From Candidatus Omnitrophota bacterium (GTDB taxonomy: Bacteria; Omnitrophota; Gorgyraeia; Zapsychrales; Fredricksoniimonadaceae), in NCBI GenBank assembly GCA_016789035.1, contig JAEUSC010000076.1, positions 1 through 5,734 on the forward strand: 5,734 bases of DNA, in the 5' to 3' direction. The notes under the pieces were generated by a model. It worked only from the letters and a program-made list of their open reading frames with translations, ran no database searches and was not told the DNA's origin. Below are positions 1 to 5,734 of this stretch, in pieces. The translations under genes were made by a program, and so were the position numbers. Numbering within the stretch: the stretch's first letter is position 1; each line of letters begins with the position of its first letter.

Positions 1-450
1 AAAGGTAAAAAAGAGATAGTAAGTCTTTTGATTGATGATATTGAAGAGACGTTGTTGAAAGCCATTGATGAGGCTGCGGCGAAAACAGAAAAGCCGCTTG
101 AGAAACTCGAGAATATATTTTGGTCCCATCTTTCCTATGTCGAAAAACGCAAGGGGGTTTCATTTATTGTGATTAACAACACAATCAGCATGAAAGATAA
201 GGGCCTGCAGAATAAAGTGTATGGCGTTATCAGCAAATATTTAGAGACCATAAAGAAAATTTTGAGTGAAGGAATTAAGAGCGGCGATTTTAGAAACAGT
301 ATGAATTTGGAGGCATCCAGTACAGCTTTTTTTGGGGTTATACAGTGCATGGTAACCCTGTGGGGTCTCAGTGACTATCGATATGCTTTAGGTAAGGAAC
401 GTATGGAGGAAGCATTTAATTTCTTTAAGAATGGTATTTCAGTGAAGTAA
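1..450 (+). CDS. TetR/AcrR-family transcriptional regulator, C-terminal part (5' end outside window)
   Basis: The open frame runs from base 1 to a TAA at 448-450 with no start needed inside the window. The first residues (KGKKEIVSLLIDDIEETL) match the end of a TetR-type DNA-binding domain, where a 'hF.gKeei...L' stretch joins the helix-turn-helix to the ligand-binding domain. A TTG at 28 is in frame, but it lies inside this conserved stretch and is most likely an ordinary Leu codon. The rest (about 140 residues) is helical, with a C-terminal segment (about the last 55 residues, FFGVIQCMVTLWGL and onward) typical of TetR dimerisation domains. By family, such proteins are cytoplasmic dimeric repressors released by a small ligand. 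The ligand cannot be read from this domain. It lies upstream of the ion/osmotic genes on the same strand but is separated from them by a strong terminator, so it is probably the end of a different transcript. Family assignment is fairly secure; regulation of the neighbours is only inferred. Confidence 0.8.
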   Translation, partial: KGKKEIVSLLIDDIEETLLKAIDEAAAKTEKPLEKLENIFWSHLSYVEKRKGVSFIVINNTISMKDKGLQNKVYGVISKYLETIKKILSEGIKSGDFRNSMNLEASSTAFFGVIQCMVTLWGLSDYRYALGKERMEEAFNFFKNGISVK

Positions 451-460
451 TTCTTTATAA

Positions 461-504
461 GTGGTCCGCAGGTCAATTGCGAAGGGGCAGAATGGTCGGG
501 CCGC
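461..504 (+). promoter_or_regulatory. Possible antiterminator stem competing with the terminator
   Basis: GTGGTCCG (461-468) can pair with CGGGCCGC (497-504) in eight consecutive pairs, two of them G-U. The 3' arm overlaps the first four bases of the terminator stem (501-504), so the two hairpins exclude each other. The enclosed 28 bases contain a smaller dyad, CGCA (467-470) with TGCG (478-481). I do not recognise any known riboswitch class here. A chance pairing of GC-rich segments is a real alternative. Confidence 0.25.
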
Positions 505-538
505 CATCTGATTAAATCAGAGGCGGTTTTTTGTTTTT
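501..538 (+). terminator. Rho-independent terminator between the TetR gene and the mscS-like gene
   Basis: A stem is formed by CCGCC (501-505) with GGCGG (522-526), continued by TCTGA (507-511) with TCAGA (517-521). There is one bulged A at 506 and a 5-base loop (512-516). It is followed directly by TTTTTTGTTTTT (527-538). The ten pairs plus the T tract make a textbook intrinsic terminator reading in the + direction. It probably ends the TetR transcript, though it could also act as an attenuator for the genes that follow. Confidence 0.88.
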
Positions 539-572
539 AAGACATCAAGATTGATCATTTCGAATTCCAATG

Positions 573-579
573 AAAGGAG
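573..579 (+). promoter_or_regulatory. Ribosome binding site of the mscS-like gene
   Basis: AAAGGAG lies 6 bases before the ATG at 586. This fixes the start of the channel gene and rules out the overlapping out-of-frame ATG at 570 as the real start. Confidence 0.85.
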
Positions 580-585
580 CGCGAT

Positions 586-1683
586 ATGAATTTTATCGAA
601 CAATTGAATACTTGGTTGAGTATATCCATTTTCCAGAATACCTTAGTCGCCTATCTGCAGGCTTTGGCGACTTTTCTTGTACTTCTACTTGGTTTTTCCG
701 TTGTAAAGAGATTTCTAATCAAATACTTAAGCCGCATGGCTGCAATCAAGAACACGGATTTTGGTAATCTCATTGTTAGTCTCTTATCCAAAATTGGTAT
801 GCCTGTGTTTTCGGTCGTTTCTCTCTATTTCGCTATACTTCCGCTGAATCTTTCTGAGACACTGCGGGTGTTTGTTCGCTATGCATTAGTCATTGTCGTG
901 ACCATTCGGGTAGTAGTACTTCTTCAGGAAATCATCACTTATGGAATCGGCAGGGCATATCGCAGACGCATGAAGTCGGATGATCCGTCTATTGATTTAA
1001 TGGTGAAAAGTATCGCCGGTATCACTCGTTGGGTTGTTTGGTCACTCGCCATTATTTTTATTTTGGACAATCTCGGTATAAATATATCCACCTTCGTAGC
1101 CGGTATTGGGATCGGCGGTGTGGCCGTAGCCTTGGCGGCACAGGCAATTTTGGGAGATGCTTTCAGCGCCTTATCCATTTTTCTGGATAAACCGTTTGAA
1201 ATCGGTGACTTTATTATTCTCGATGGTGATTATTTGGGTAGCGTTGAACATATCGGTATTAAAACCACTCGTATTCGTAGTCTTTCCGGCGAAGAGCTGA
1301 TATTTTCTAATAGTGACTTGACCAAAAGCCGTATAAAAAACTACAAGCGGATGCAGACCCGCCGCATTGCCTTTAAATTTGGTGTTACTTATGAGACACC
1401 GTTCGAGCAAGTAAAGAAGATTCCCGATATAGCAAAGTCGATTATTAACGGCATGGAAGGTGTTAAGCTCGACCGGGTTCATTTTCAAAGCTTTGGCGAC
1501 TTTTCATTAGTTTATGAGGTCGTTTATTATGTGAATTCGGCTGATTACAACATTTATATGGATAAACAACAGGAAATAAATTTTGCTTTAATGGAAAATT
1601 TTAAACAGGAGGAGATTGCGTTTGCCTATCCGACGCAGACGCTTCATTTAAAGCGTGAGGAGGCACATTGCGAGAGAAGGTAA
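586..1683 (+). CDS. MscS-family mechanosensitive ion channel
   Basis: This 365-residue inner-membrane protein belongs to the small-conductance mechanosensitive channel family, homo-heptamers that open under membrane tension and release ions and small solutes on osmotic down-shock. Five hydrophobic segments are visible, at about 18-40, 61-87, 93-115, 143-163 and 168-200. The last is the pore helix, rich in Gly and Ala (GIGIGGVAVALAAQ, 173-186), leading into the beta domain with DKPFEIGDFI (201-210). The alpha/beta cytoplasmic domain follows and ends in FAYPTQTLHL (346-355), matching the 'P.P..T.hl' end of the family. E. coli MscS has 286 residues and three membrane helices; the two extra N-terminal helices here resemble the YnaI-type layout. 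ATG 586 has a good ribosome binding site at 573-579. The 3' end overlaps the phosphatase gene by 16 bases, implying translational coupling. Substrate selectivity (solute versus Na+/K+) cannot be judged. Confidence 0.93.
   Translation: MNFIEQLNTWLSISIFQNTLVAYLQALATFLVLLLGFSVVKRFLIKYLSRMAAIKNTDFGNLIVSLLSKIGMPVFSVVSLYFAILPLNLSETLRVFVRYALVIVVTIRVVVLLQEIITYGIGRAYRRRMKSDDPSIDLMVKSIAGITRWVVWSLAIIFILDNLGINISTFVAGIGIGGVAVALAAQAILGDAFSALSIFLDKPFEIGDFIILDGDYLGSVEHIGIKTTRIRSLSGEELIFSNSDLTKSRIKNYKRMQTRRIAFKFGVTYETPFEQVKKIPDIAKSIINGMEGVKLDRVHFQSFGDFSLVYEVVYYVNSADYNIYMDKQQEINFALMENFKQEEIAFAYPTQTLHLKREEAHCERR
1657..1663 (+). promoter_or_regulatory. Ribosome binding site supporting the TTG start of otsB
   Basis: GAGGAGG, a near-perfect anti-16S match, lies inside the last codons of the mscS-like gene. 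It ends 4 bases before a TTG at 1668. The spacing is slightly short, but no ATG, GTG or other TTG lies in frame nearby ahead of the catalytic motif. Confidence 0.8.
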
Positions 1684-2501
1684 AAGATTTCTTTGAACAA
1701 TGGTCGCATATCAAAGAAACATTGAAGGGAAAAGACCTTTTTTTGTTTTTGGATTATGATGGTACGTTGACTCCGATCGTCGAAACTCCGGCAGAAGCGG
1801 TTCTAGCCCCTGAAGTTAAAGCTATGCTTGACCGTTTGCGTAATAGCGAACATTGTCATTTGACGATAGTGTCGGGCAGGGCTTTGAGTGATCTGAGACA
1901 AAGGGTTGGATTAAAGAAGATTATTTATGTCGGCAACCATGGGTTTGAGGTCTACGGACCCGATATTAATTGGAAGAATGGATATTTCCCTAAATCACGT
2001 CAAGTTTTCAGCCAAATTCTTGATAAATTAAGCAAAACATTGGCTTCCATGCCGGAAGTTCTTATTGAAGACAAGCGAATTACTTTAAGTCTTCATGTGC
2101 GAAGATTGGAAGCCGATAAAAAGCCTTTATTTAAGAAGTCATTATACAAAACGGTCATGCCCTATGTGCGGTTAAAGGATATTCATTTGCGTGAAGGGAA
2201 AGAAGTGTATGAATTGCGGCCGCCCGTTGCTTGGGATAAGGGTAAAGCGGTGCTTTGGCTTCTTCAAGGGTTTCATGATAAGTCGGTGCTTCCTATTTAT
2301 ATCGGGGACGATCAAACGGACGAAGATGCTTTTATTGCCTTAAAGGACATTGCCCTAACGATTCATGTCGGCAACGGGGAGACGACCGCTCAATATTCGT
2401 TGAAAGATACTACACAGGTTAAATTATTTTTAGCGAAAATTCTAGAAGTTCAAGCTGCTGAAAGGGCCAAGATTTCAAGTGATTCTGACAATTCAGCCTA
2501 A
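1668..2501 (+). CDS. otsB: Trehalose-6-phosphate phosphatase (HAD superfamily)
   Basis: This 277-residue cytoplasmic enzyme should hydrolyse trehalose 6-phosphate to trehalose and phosphate with Mg2+, the last step of the OtsA/OtsB pathway. All HAD motifs are present. Motif I is DYDGTLTP (29-36; D29 the nucleophile, D31 the acid/base), motif II is VSGR (68-71, S69), motif III is K191 in WDKGKAV, and motif IV is GDDQTDED (213-220). The family signature GNHGFE (89-94) and RPPVAWDKG (184-192) point to the trehalose phosphatase branch rather than a general HAD sugar phosphatase. The cap domain lies at about 105-185. Length is close to E. coli OtsB (266). The last 15 or so residues form a polar Ser/Asp tail. 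The start is TTG with a strong ribosome binding site inside the preceding gene and a 16-base overlap. No otsA is in the window, so the substrate is made by an enzyme encoded elsewhere. A related phosphatase acting on another glycosyl phosphate is possible but less likely. Confidence 0.92.
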   Translation: MREKVKDFFEQWSHIKETLKGKDLFLFLDYDGTLTPIVETPAEAVLAPEVKAMLDRLRNSEHCHLTIVSGRALSDLRQRVGLKKIIYVGNHGFEVYGPDINWKNGYFPKSRQVFSQILDKLSKTLASMPEVLIEDKRITLSLHVRRLEADKKPLFKKSLYKTVMPYVRLKDIHLREGKEVYELRPPVAWDKGKAVLWLLQGFHDKSVLPIYIGDDQTDEDAFIALKDIALTIHVGNGETTAQYSLKDTTQVKLFLAKILEVQAAERAKISSDSDNSA

Positions 2502-2540
2502 TGCTTGAAGAATTATTGTAGTTAGCGAAATCATTGTCAT

Positions 2541-2548
2541 GGAAGAAG
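2541..2548 (+). promoter_or_regulatory. Weak, distant ribosome binding site of the ClC gene
   Basis: GGAAGAAG is the only purine-rich match upstream of ATG 2562, and it ends 13 bases away, farther than usual. An in-frame TAG at 2523-2525 and the absence of other start codons after it rule out a longer protein. The next in-frame ATG (2628) would begin at the first membrane helix. Confidence 0.4.
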
Positions 2549-2561
2549 ATCGACTGATTTT

Positions 2562-4553
2562 ATGCTGAATAATAAAAAATATTCGGTATTCTTTAAGGGT
2601 GATTCGGGGACCCATTTCGTAAGACCGATGCTGATGGCCATCTTCGTTGGAGTAGGAACGGGCTTCCTTGTCGTGGGTTTTGTGAAGTCAGTGGCTTTAG
2701 TCAGAGATTTCTGTTTTAACCCGGCCATTCGTCATTCTCCATTCGTCATTTTGGTTCCCGCATTCGCAGGTCTTTTGATCGGCCCCCTAGTGACGTTCTT
2801 TGCCCCGGAGGCCAAAGGGCACGGCATTCCGGAAATCTTAAAAGCTGTTGCCTTGCGCGGCGGGAAAATACGTCCGGGTATTGTTTTTTATAAAGCGGTT
2901 GCATCCGTTCTATCGATCGGCAGCGGCTTTTCAGTCGGTCGCGAGGGCCCTATTGCTCAAATCGGAGCAGCATTTGGTTCGGCATTTGGACAGGTTTTGA
3001 AATTGCCGTCATCGCGTGTCATCAATCTGACAGCCTGCGGCGTGGCGGCCGGAATTGCCGGCGTATTTAATACGCCCATTGCCGGGGTTATGTTTGCCTC
3101 AGAGGTTATTCTTCGTGATTTTGGAAGCAATGTTTTAACGACGATTGTTGTCGCCGCCGTCTCATCCAGTATTATCAGTCGGATTTTCCTGGGAGACCAT
3201 CCTTCATTCTCAGTTCCGACGTATACTCTCCATAATCCTATTGAGATTTTTTTGTATTTTGGGCTTGGGATCCTGGCCGCTTTAGCCGCCGTTCTTTTTA
3301 TGACTGTCTTGGAAAAGTTAGAAATTCTAATAGAGCGTTGGAAATTTCCGGAATGGTTGAAACCAGTATGTGGCGGAGTGCTGATTGGGATTATTGGCTA
3401 TGTATTTCCTCAAATCTTTGGATCGGGGCTTCCAACGATCGAGGACGCCTTGCATGGCAATCTGTCACTTCAGTTATTGCTTTCTTTAATCATCTTAAAA
3501 ATCTTTGCTACGTCGCTATCTCTTGGTGCCGGTAGTTCCGGTGGGGTTTTTGCTCCACTCCTTTTTATAGGCGCCGTTCTCGGAGGAGCTTTCGGGCAAT
3601 TGGTATCGATGTATTATTTCATACCGATTGCCCCAAGCGGGGCTTATGCTTTAGTCGGGATGGCCAGTGTTTTCGCAGCGGCAGCCCGCGCACCAATCAC
3701 CGCCATACTGATTGTTTTTGAGTTGACCGGAGGGTATGGAATGATTCTTCCGATTATGATTGGGGTCGTTACAGCGACGTCGATATCCCAATTGATTCTG
3801 AAAGATTCCATTTATTTAGGAAAACTTAAACGTAAGGGCATCGATATAAAATCTTTCGAAGAAACCAGAGTGTTGGAGGGGTTGAGGGTCAGCGACGTGG
3901 CAACGCAAGAATTTAAAACGATCAGACAGGACGCTCCGGCCAAAGAGTTGTTTGACCACATGGCTAAAGATTTATATAAGATCGTTTTCGTTCTTGATAA
4001 GAAGGGAAATATCCGCGGCATTATCCGACCGGCAGATCTTAATAAGGCCCTTCTGGCTGATGGCGAAGACATCTTGAATGTCTACGATATTGCGTCTCCG
4101 GTTAAGGAATATTCGTTTCCGGATGAGTCGCTGAGTGAAGCCGTGAAGATTATGGCCGCTCATCATTTGACCGAGCTGCCTGTTGTTGATTCGTTGGATA
4201 GTACTAAAATCATCGGTGTTCTAAAGTCTGAAGATGTTTTTCGCGTATACGCGGAATACGCTTCCAAGCGGGGAGAAATTCTCACTCAGCTTGAACAGGA
4301 ACAAGTATCGCCGGATATGATTACGATTGTTTTCACCATAAGCAATTTATCTCCGGCGGCCGGTAAATTGATTAAAGATCTAAATTTGCCTGGCGGTGTC
4401 CACTTTAACGTCATCAAGCGTGGCCTACGCTCTTTTGTACCTCACGGGAATTTGACAATGAAGCCTAAAGACCGAGTCACCGCTGTCGTAGCGCCTGAAA
4501 ATGAGTCTTATTTTCGCCAATGGTTGTTTGATATGAAGTTAAAAAACTCTTAA
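2562..4553 (+). CDS. ClC-family chloride channel/transporter with two CBS domains and a TrkA_C-like tail
   Basis: This 663-residue protein has a ClC membrane domain at about 20-420. It carries the signatures GHGIPE (86-91), GREGP (126-130, with E128 as the external gating glutamate), FNTPIAGVMFASEV (169-182), GSSGGVFAP (324-332) and the pore tyrosine Y418 in DSIY. Two points differ from E. coli ClC-ec1. The central serine of GSGIP is His87, and the internal proton glutamate (ec1 E203) is Val182, as in animal ClC channels. Both occur in a common prokaryotic branch with GHG[IV]PE. The cytoplasmic part has a CBS pair (about 441-565), usually a nucleotide-binding regulatory unit. It is followed by a segment at about 585-645 (LSPAAGKLIKDLNLP, then FVPHGNLTMKPKDRV) that resembles the TrkA_C/RCK_C ligand-binding domain of K+ transport proteins. 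By family it carries Cl- or a related anion across the inner membrane. Whether it is a channel or an H+ exchanger is open, since Val182 removes the usual internal proton site. It lies 60 bases after otsB and 32 before the antiporter start, consistent with one operon. Confidence 0.93.
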   Translation: MLNNKKYSVFFKGDSGTHFVRPMLMAIFVGVGTGFLVVGFVKSVALVRDFCFNPAIRHSPFVILVPAFAGLLIGPLVTFFAPEAKGHGIPEILKAVALRGGKIRPGIVFYKAVASVLSIGSGFSVGREGPIAQIGAAFGSAFGQVLKLPSSRVINLTACGVAAGIAGVFNTPIAGVMFASEVILRDFGSNVLTTIVVAAVSSSIISRIFLGDHPSFSVPTYTLHNPIEIFLYFGLGILAALAAVLFMTVLEKLEILIERWKFPEWLKPVCGGVLIGIIGYVFPQIFGSGLPTIEDALHGNLSLQLLLSLIILKIFATSLSLGAGSSGGVFAPLLFIGAVLGGAFGQLVSMYYFIPIAPSGAYALVGMASVFAAAARAPITAILIVFELTGGYGMILPIMIGVVTATSISQLILKDSIYLGKLKRKGIDIKSFEETRVLEGLRVSDVATQEFKTIRQDAPAKELFDHMAKDLYKIVFVLDKKGNIRGIIRPADLNKALLADGEDILNVYDIASPVKEYSFPDESLSEAVKIMAAHHLTELPVVDSLDSTKIIGVLKSEDVFRVYAEYASKRGEILTQLEQEQVSPDMITIVFTISNLSPAAGKLIKDLNLPGGVHFNVIKRGLRSFVPHGNLTMKPKDRVTAVVAPENESYFRQWLFDMKLKNS

Positions 4554-4572
4554 CAGTTAGCGGTTGTTAGTG

Positions 4573-4577
4573 AAGGA
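4573..4577 (+). promoter_or_regulatory. Ribosome binding site deciding the antiporter start
   Basis: AAGGA (within GAAGGA) lies 8 bases before ATG 4586 but directly abuts or overlaps ATG 4577, leaving that codon no spacing. This favours the second ATG, three codons downstream, as the start. Confidence 0.6.
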
Positions 4578-4585
4578 TGGTCATA

Positions 4586-5671
4586 ATGGTGATCATATTT
4601 TGTTTGCTTTTGATTCTAGGAATTGTAGGCGGGCAGGTGCTTGATTTTTCAAAGATTTACGAGATTCTTTCATTGATCACGTCCATATGTTTGGCGTACA
4701 TCATGATTGAGGTTGGTCTCGAGTTTTCTGTCGAAAAAAGAAAGATTGGAAGCTACGGATGGGATGCAGTTGTGGCTGTTATCGCCGCCGTATTACCGGC
4801 GCTTTTATGCTTTAGTTATTTTGTACTATTTATTCATAGTACATGGAAATCAGCTTTATTGTCCGGACTTTCTGCCGCTCCGACATCTGCCGGTGTTCTA
4901 TTTTCCATGATGATGGCTGCCGGTTTAAGCGCCACATGGGTTTTCAAAAAGGCGCGCGTCCTGGCTGTCCTAGATGATCTGGCAACGATCCTGCTTTTGA
5001 CGCCTCTTCAAATCTTTATTACAGGTTTTGAATGGAGTTCTATAGCTGTACTTGTTTTGATTGCTATGTTCCTATTTGCCTCCTTTCGCTGGCAGAGTAC
5101 CCTAAGCTGGCCAGTCGGAGAAAACTGGCTTTTATTTTATGCCGCTGTTATAACAGGAATATTGTTTTTCATTAAACATGCCACGCATGTCCATCTGGAG
5201 GTGCTGATTCCAGCTTTTATGTTGGGATGTTTGATCCACATGCCGCATCACCATCAAAAACCTGTGCAGAGAACGATGGTGGGGCTGGATACTATTATTA
5301 AAGGATTGTTCATGTTTTTGGTAGGGCTATCTTTGCCTAAGATCGCTTTAGGTTCCGTTTCTTTGGGAGCAACGATCGGTCATGTTGTCATTCTCACCAT
5401 ATTGGCTAATCTTGGAAAATCATTCTCTTTATTATGTTATCGAAAAGAGGCTTCTTTTAGGGAGCGATTGGCCTTGAGCGTTGCCATGTTTCCCCGAGGA
5501 GAAGTGGGAGCGGCTGTTTTATTGATTGGCATTGGGTATGGTTTTACAGGATATGAAAACACGTTGGCAGTATTAAGTTTGGCCTGTAATTTGATACTAA
5601 CTGGAACATTTATTTGGATTGTGATGAGATTCTTACAAAGAAAAGATATCGCTGTTAATAACCGTAACTAA
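4586..5671 (+). CDS. Cation/H+ antiporter, CPA2 family (NapA-like)
   Basis: This inner-membrane protein has 361 residues from ATG 4586 and about 12 hydrophobic segments. The family's ion-binding elements are visible. SAAPTS (96-101) sits in a helix that is normally unwound. LDDLATI (129-135) has the Asp pair D130-D131 typical of electrogenic antiporters such as NapA and NhaA. FPRGEVGAAV (302-311) resembles the 'PRGEVG' helix of NapA/GerN-type proteins. By family it exchanges Na+ or K+ (or Li+) for H+ and serves pH and salt homeostasis; the cation cannot be told from sequence alone. It ends soon after the last helix, with no C-terminal TrkA_N/RCK domain as in KefB/KefC. The N-terminus is short for the family, which often has an extra first helix with a 'G...lGP' motif. 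A His-rich loop (HMPHHHQ, 218-224) lies between two helices. The alternative ATG at 4577 would add three residues but has no usable ribosome binding site spacing. Being last in the cluster next to a ClC suggests joint cation and anion movement. Confidence 0.88.
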   Translation: MVIIFCLLLILGIVGGQVLDFSKIYEILSLITSICLAYIMIEVGLEFSVEKRKIGSYGWDAVVAVIAAVLPALLCFSYFVLFIHSTWKSALLSGLSAAPTSAGVLFSMMMAAGLSATWVFKKARVLAVLDDLATILLLTPLQIFITGFEWSSIAVLVLIAMFLFASFRWQSTLSWPVGENWLLFYAAVITGILFFIKHATHVHLEVLIPAFMLGCLIHMPHHHQKPVQRTMVGLDTIIKGLFMFLVGLSLPKIALGSVSLGATIGHVVILTILANLGKSFSLLCYRKEASFRERLALSVAMFPRGEVGAAVLLIGIGYGFTGYENTLAVLSLACNLILTGTFIWIVMRFLQRKDIAVNNRN

Positions 5672-5687
5672 ATTTTACCCAGAAGTC

Positions 5688-5714
5688 TTGATGTTCGTTA
5701 GTATCAGTTTTTTT
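5688..5714 (+). terminator. Weak candidate terminator after the antiporter
   Basis: TTGATG (5688-5693) can pair with TATCAG (5702-5707) around an 8-base loop, including two G-U pairs, and is followed by seven T (5708-5714). The T tract is convincing but the stem is AT-rich and short. It is the only terminator-like structure between the stop at 5671 and the window edge. Confidence 0.35.
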
Positions 5715-5734
5715 GGGCTAGTTTCTCTGAGGAC

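Noticed and set aside
28..30. TTG as the start of a 140-residue protein
   Set aside because: The frame is open to base 1 and the residues before the TTG continue a conserved TetR stretch, so the gene begins upstream of the window.
451..585. Fluoride or other known riboswitch ahead of the operon (considered because a ClC is present)
   Set aside because: The conserved core of the fluoride (crcB) class is not found, the ClC lacks the hallmarks I associate with fluoride-type ClCs, and no other known class is recognisable.
570..767. Separate 65-residue + strand ORF
   Set aside because: It is a shifted frame inside the mscS-like gene, and its ATG lies 5' of the ribosome binding site used for ATG 586.
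2502..2561. Internal promoter before the ClC gene (TTGAAG at 2505-2510)
   Set aside because: No acceptable -10 element occurs at 16-18 bases spacing; simple readthrough from otsB is more plausible.
135..4166. Several minus-strand ORFs of 63-105 residues, at 135-350, 939-1178, 1171-1488, 2537-2728, 3812-4072 and 3972-4166
   Set aside because: All lie opposite well-supported + strand genes, show no family resemblance, and look like antisense shadows.
2520..4561. Repeated AGTTAGCG in the two short intergenic gaps (2520-2527 and 4555-4562)
   Set aside because: An eight-base match in two AT-rich spacers is expected by chance and has no symmetry or further copies.
5678..5717. Long-range stem of CCCAGAA (5678-5684) with TTTTGGG (5711-5717)
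   Set aside because: It would consume the T tract inside the stem, and no T run follows it, so it does not work as a terminator.

Overview
The window holds the 3' end of a TetR-type regulator gene followed, on the same strand, by four closely spaced complete genes. In order these encode a mechanosensitive channel of the MscS family, a trehalose-6-phosphate phosphatase (OtsB type), a ClC-family chloride channel or transporter with a cytoplasmic regulatory tail, and a Na+(K+)/H+ antiporter of the CPA2 (NapA-like) family. All coding is on the + strand, and I see no RNA genes, mobile elements, CRISPR arrays or long repeats.

The organism is a bacterium of moderate GC (roughly 40-45% by eye). It uses clear GGAGG-type ribosome binding sites, the standard code, and at least one TTG start. 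The products do not fix a phylum. The OtsB and the ClC with a regulatory tail would fit many Gram-negative environmental lineages, and base composition looks uniform across the window, with no sign of recent transfer of one gene.

Layout: 1-450 is the TetR C-terminal ligand/dimerisation domain, with its DNA-binding domain off the left edge. The 135-base gap at 451-585 contains a strong intrinsic terminator (501-538) and a possible competing upstream stem. Then come mscS-like (586-1683), otsB (1668-2501, overlapping by 16 bases), ClC (2562-4553) and the antiporter (4586-5671). The last 63 bases hold a weak terminator candidate.

Inference on how the genes work together: all four products can act in the response to osmotic or ionic change. 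The MscS channel releases solutes on down-shock, OtsB finishes synthesis of the compatible solute trehalose, and the ClC and cation/H+ antiporter move anions and cations (with H+). Close spacing and the overlap suggest one transcript. No trehalose-6-phosphate synthase (OtsA) is present, so the OtsB substrate must be made from a gene elsewhere. The most notable molecular points are the ClC's non-standard gating/selectivity residues (His at the central-serine position, Val at the internal-glutamate position), its two CBS domains plus TrkA_C-like tail, and the terminator placed just before the operon with almost no room for a promoter after it.
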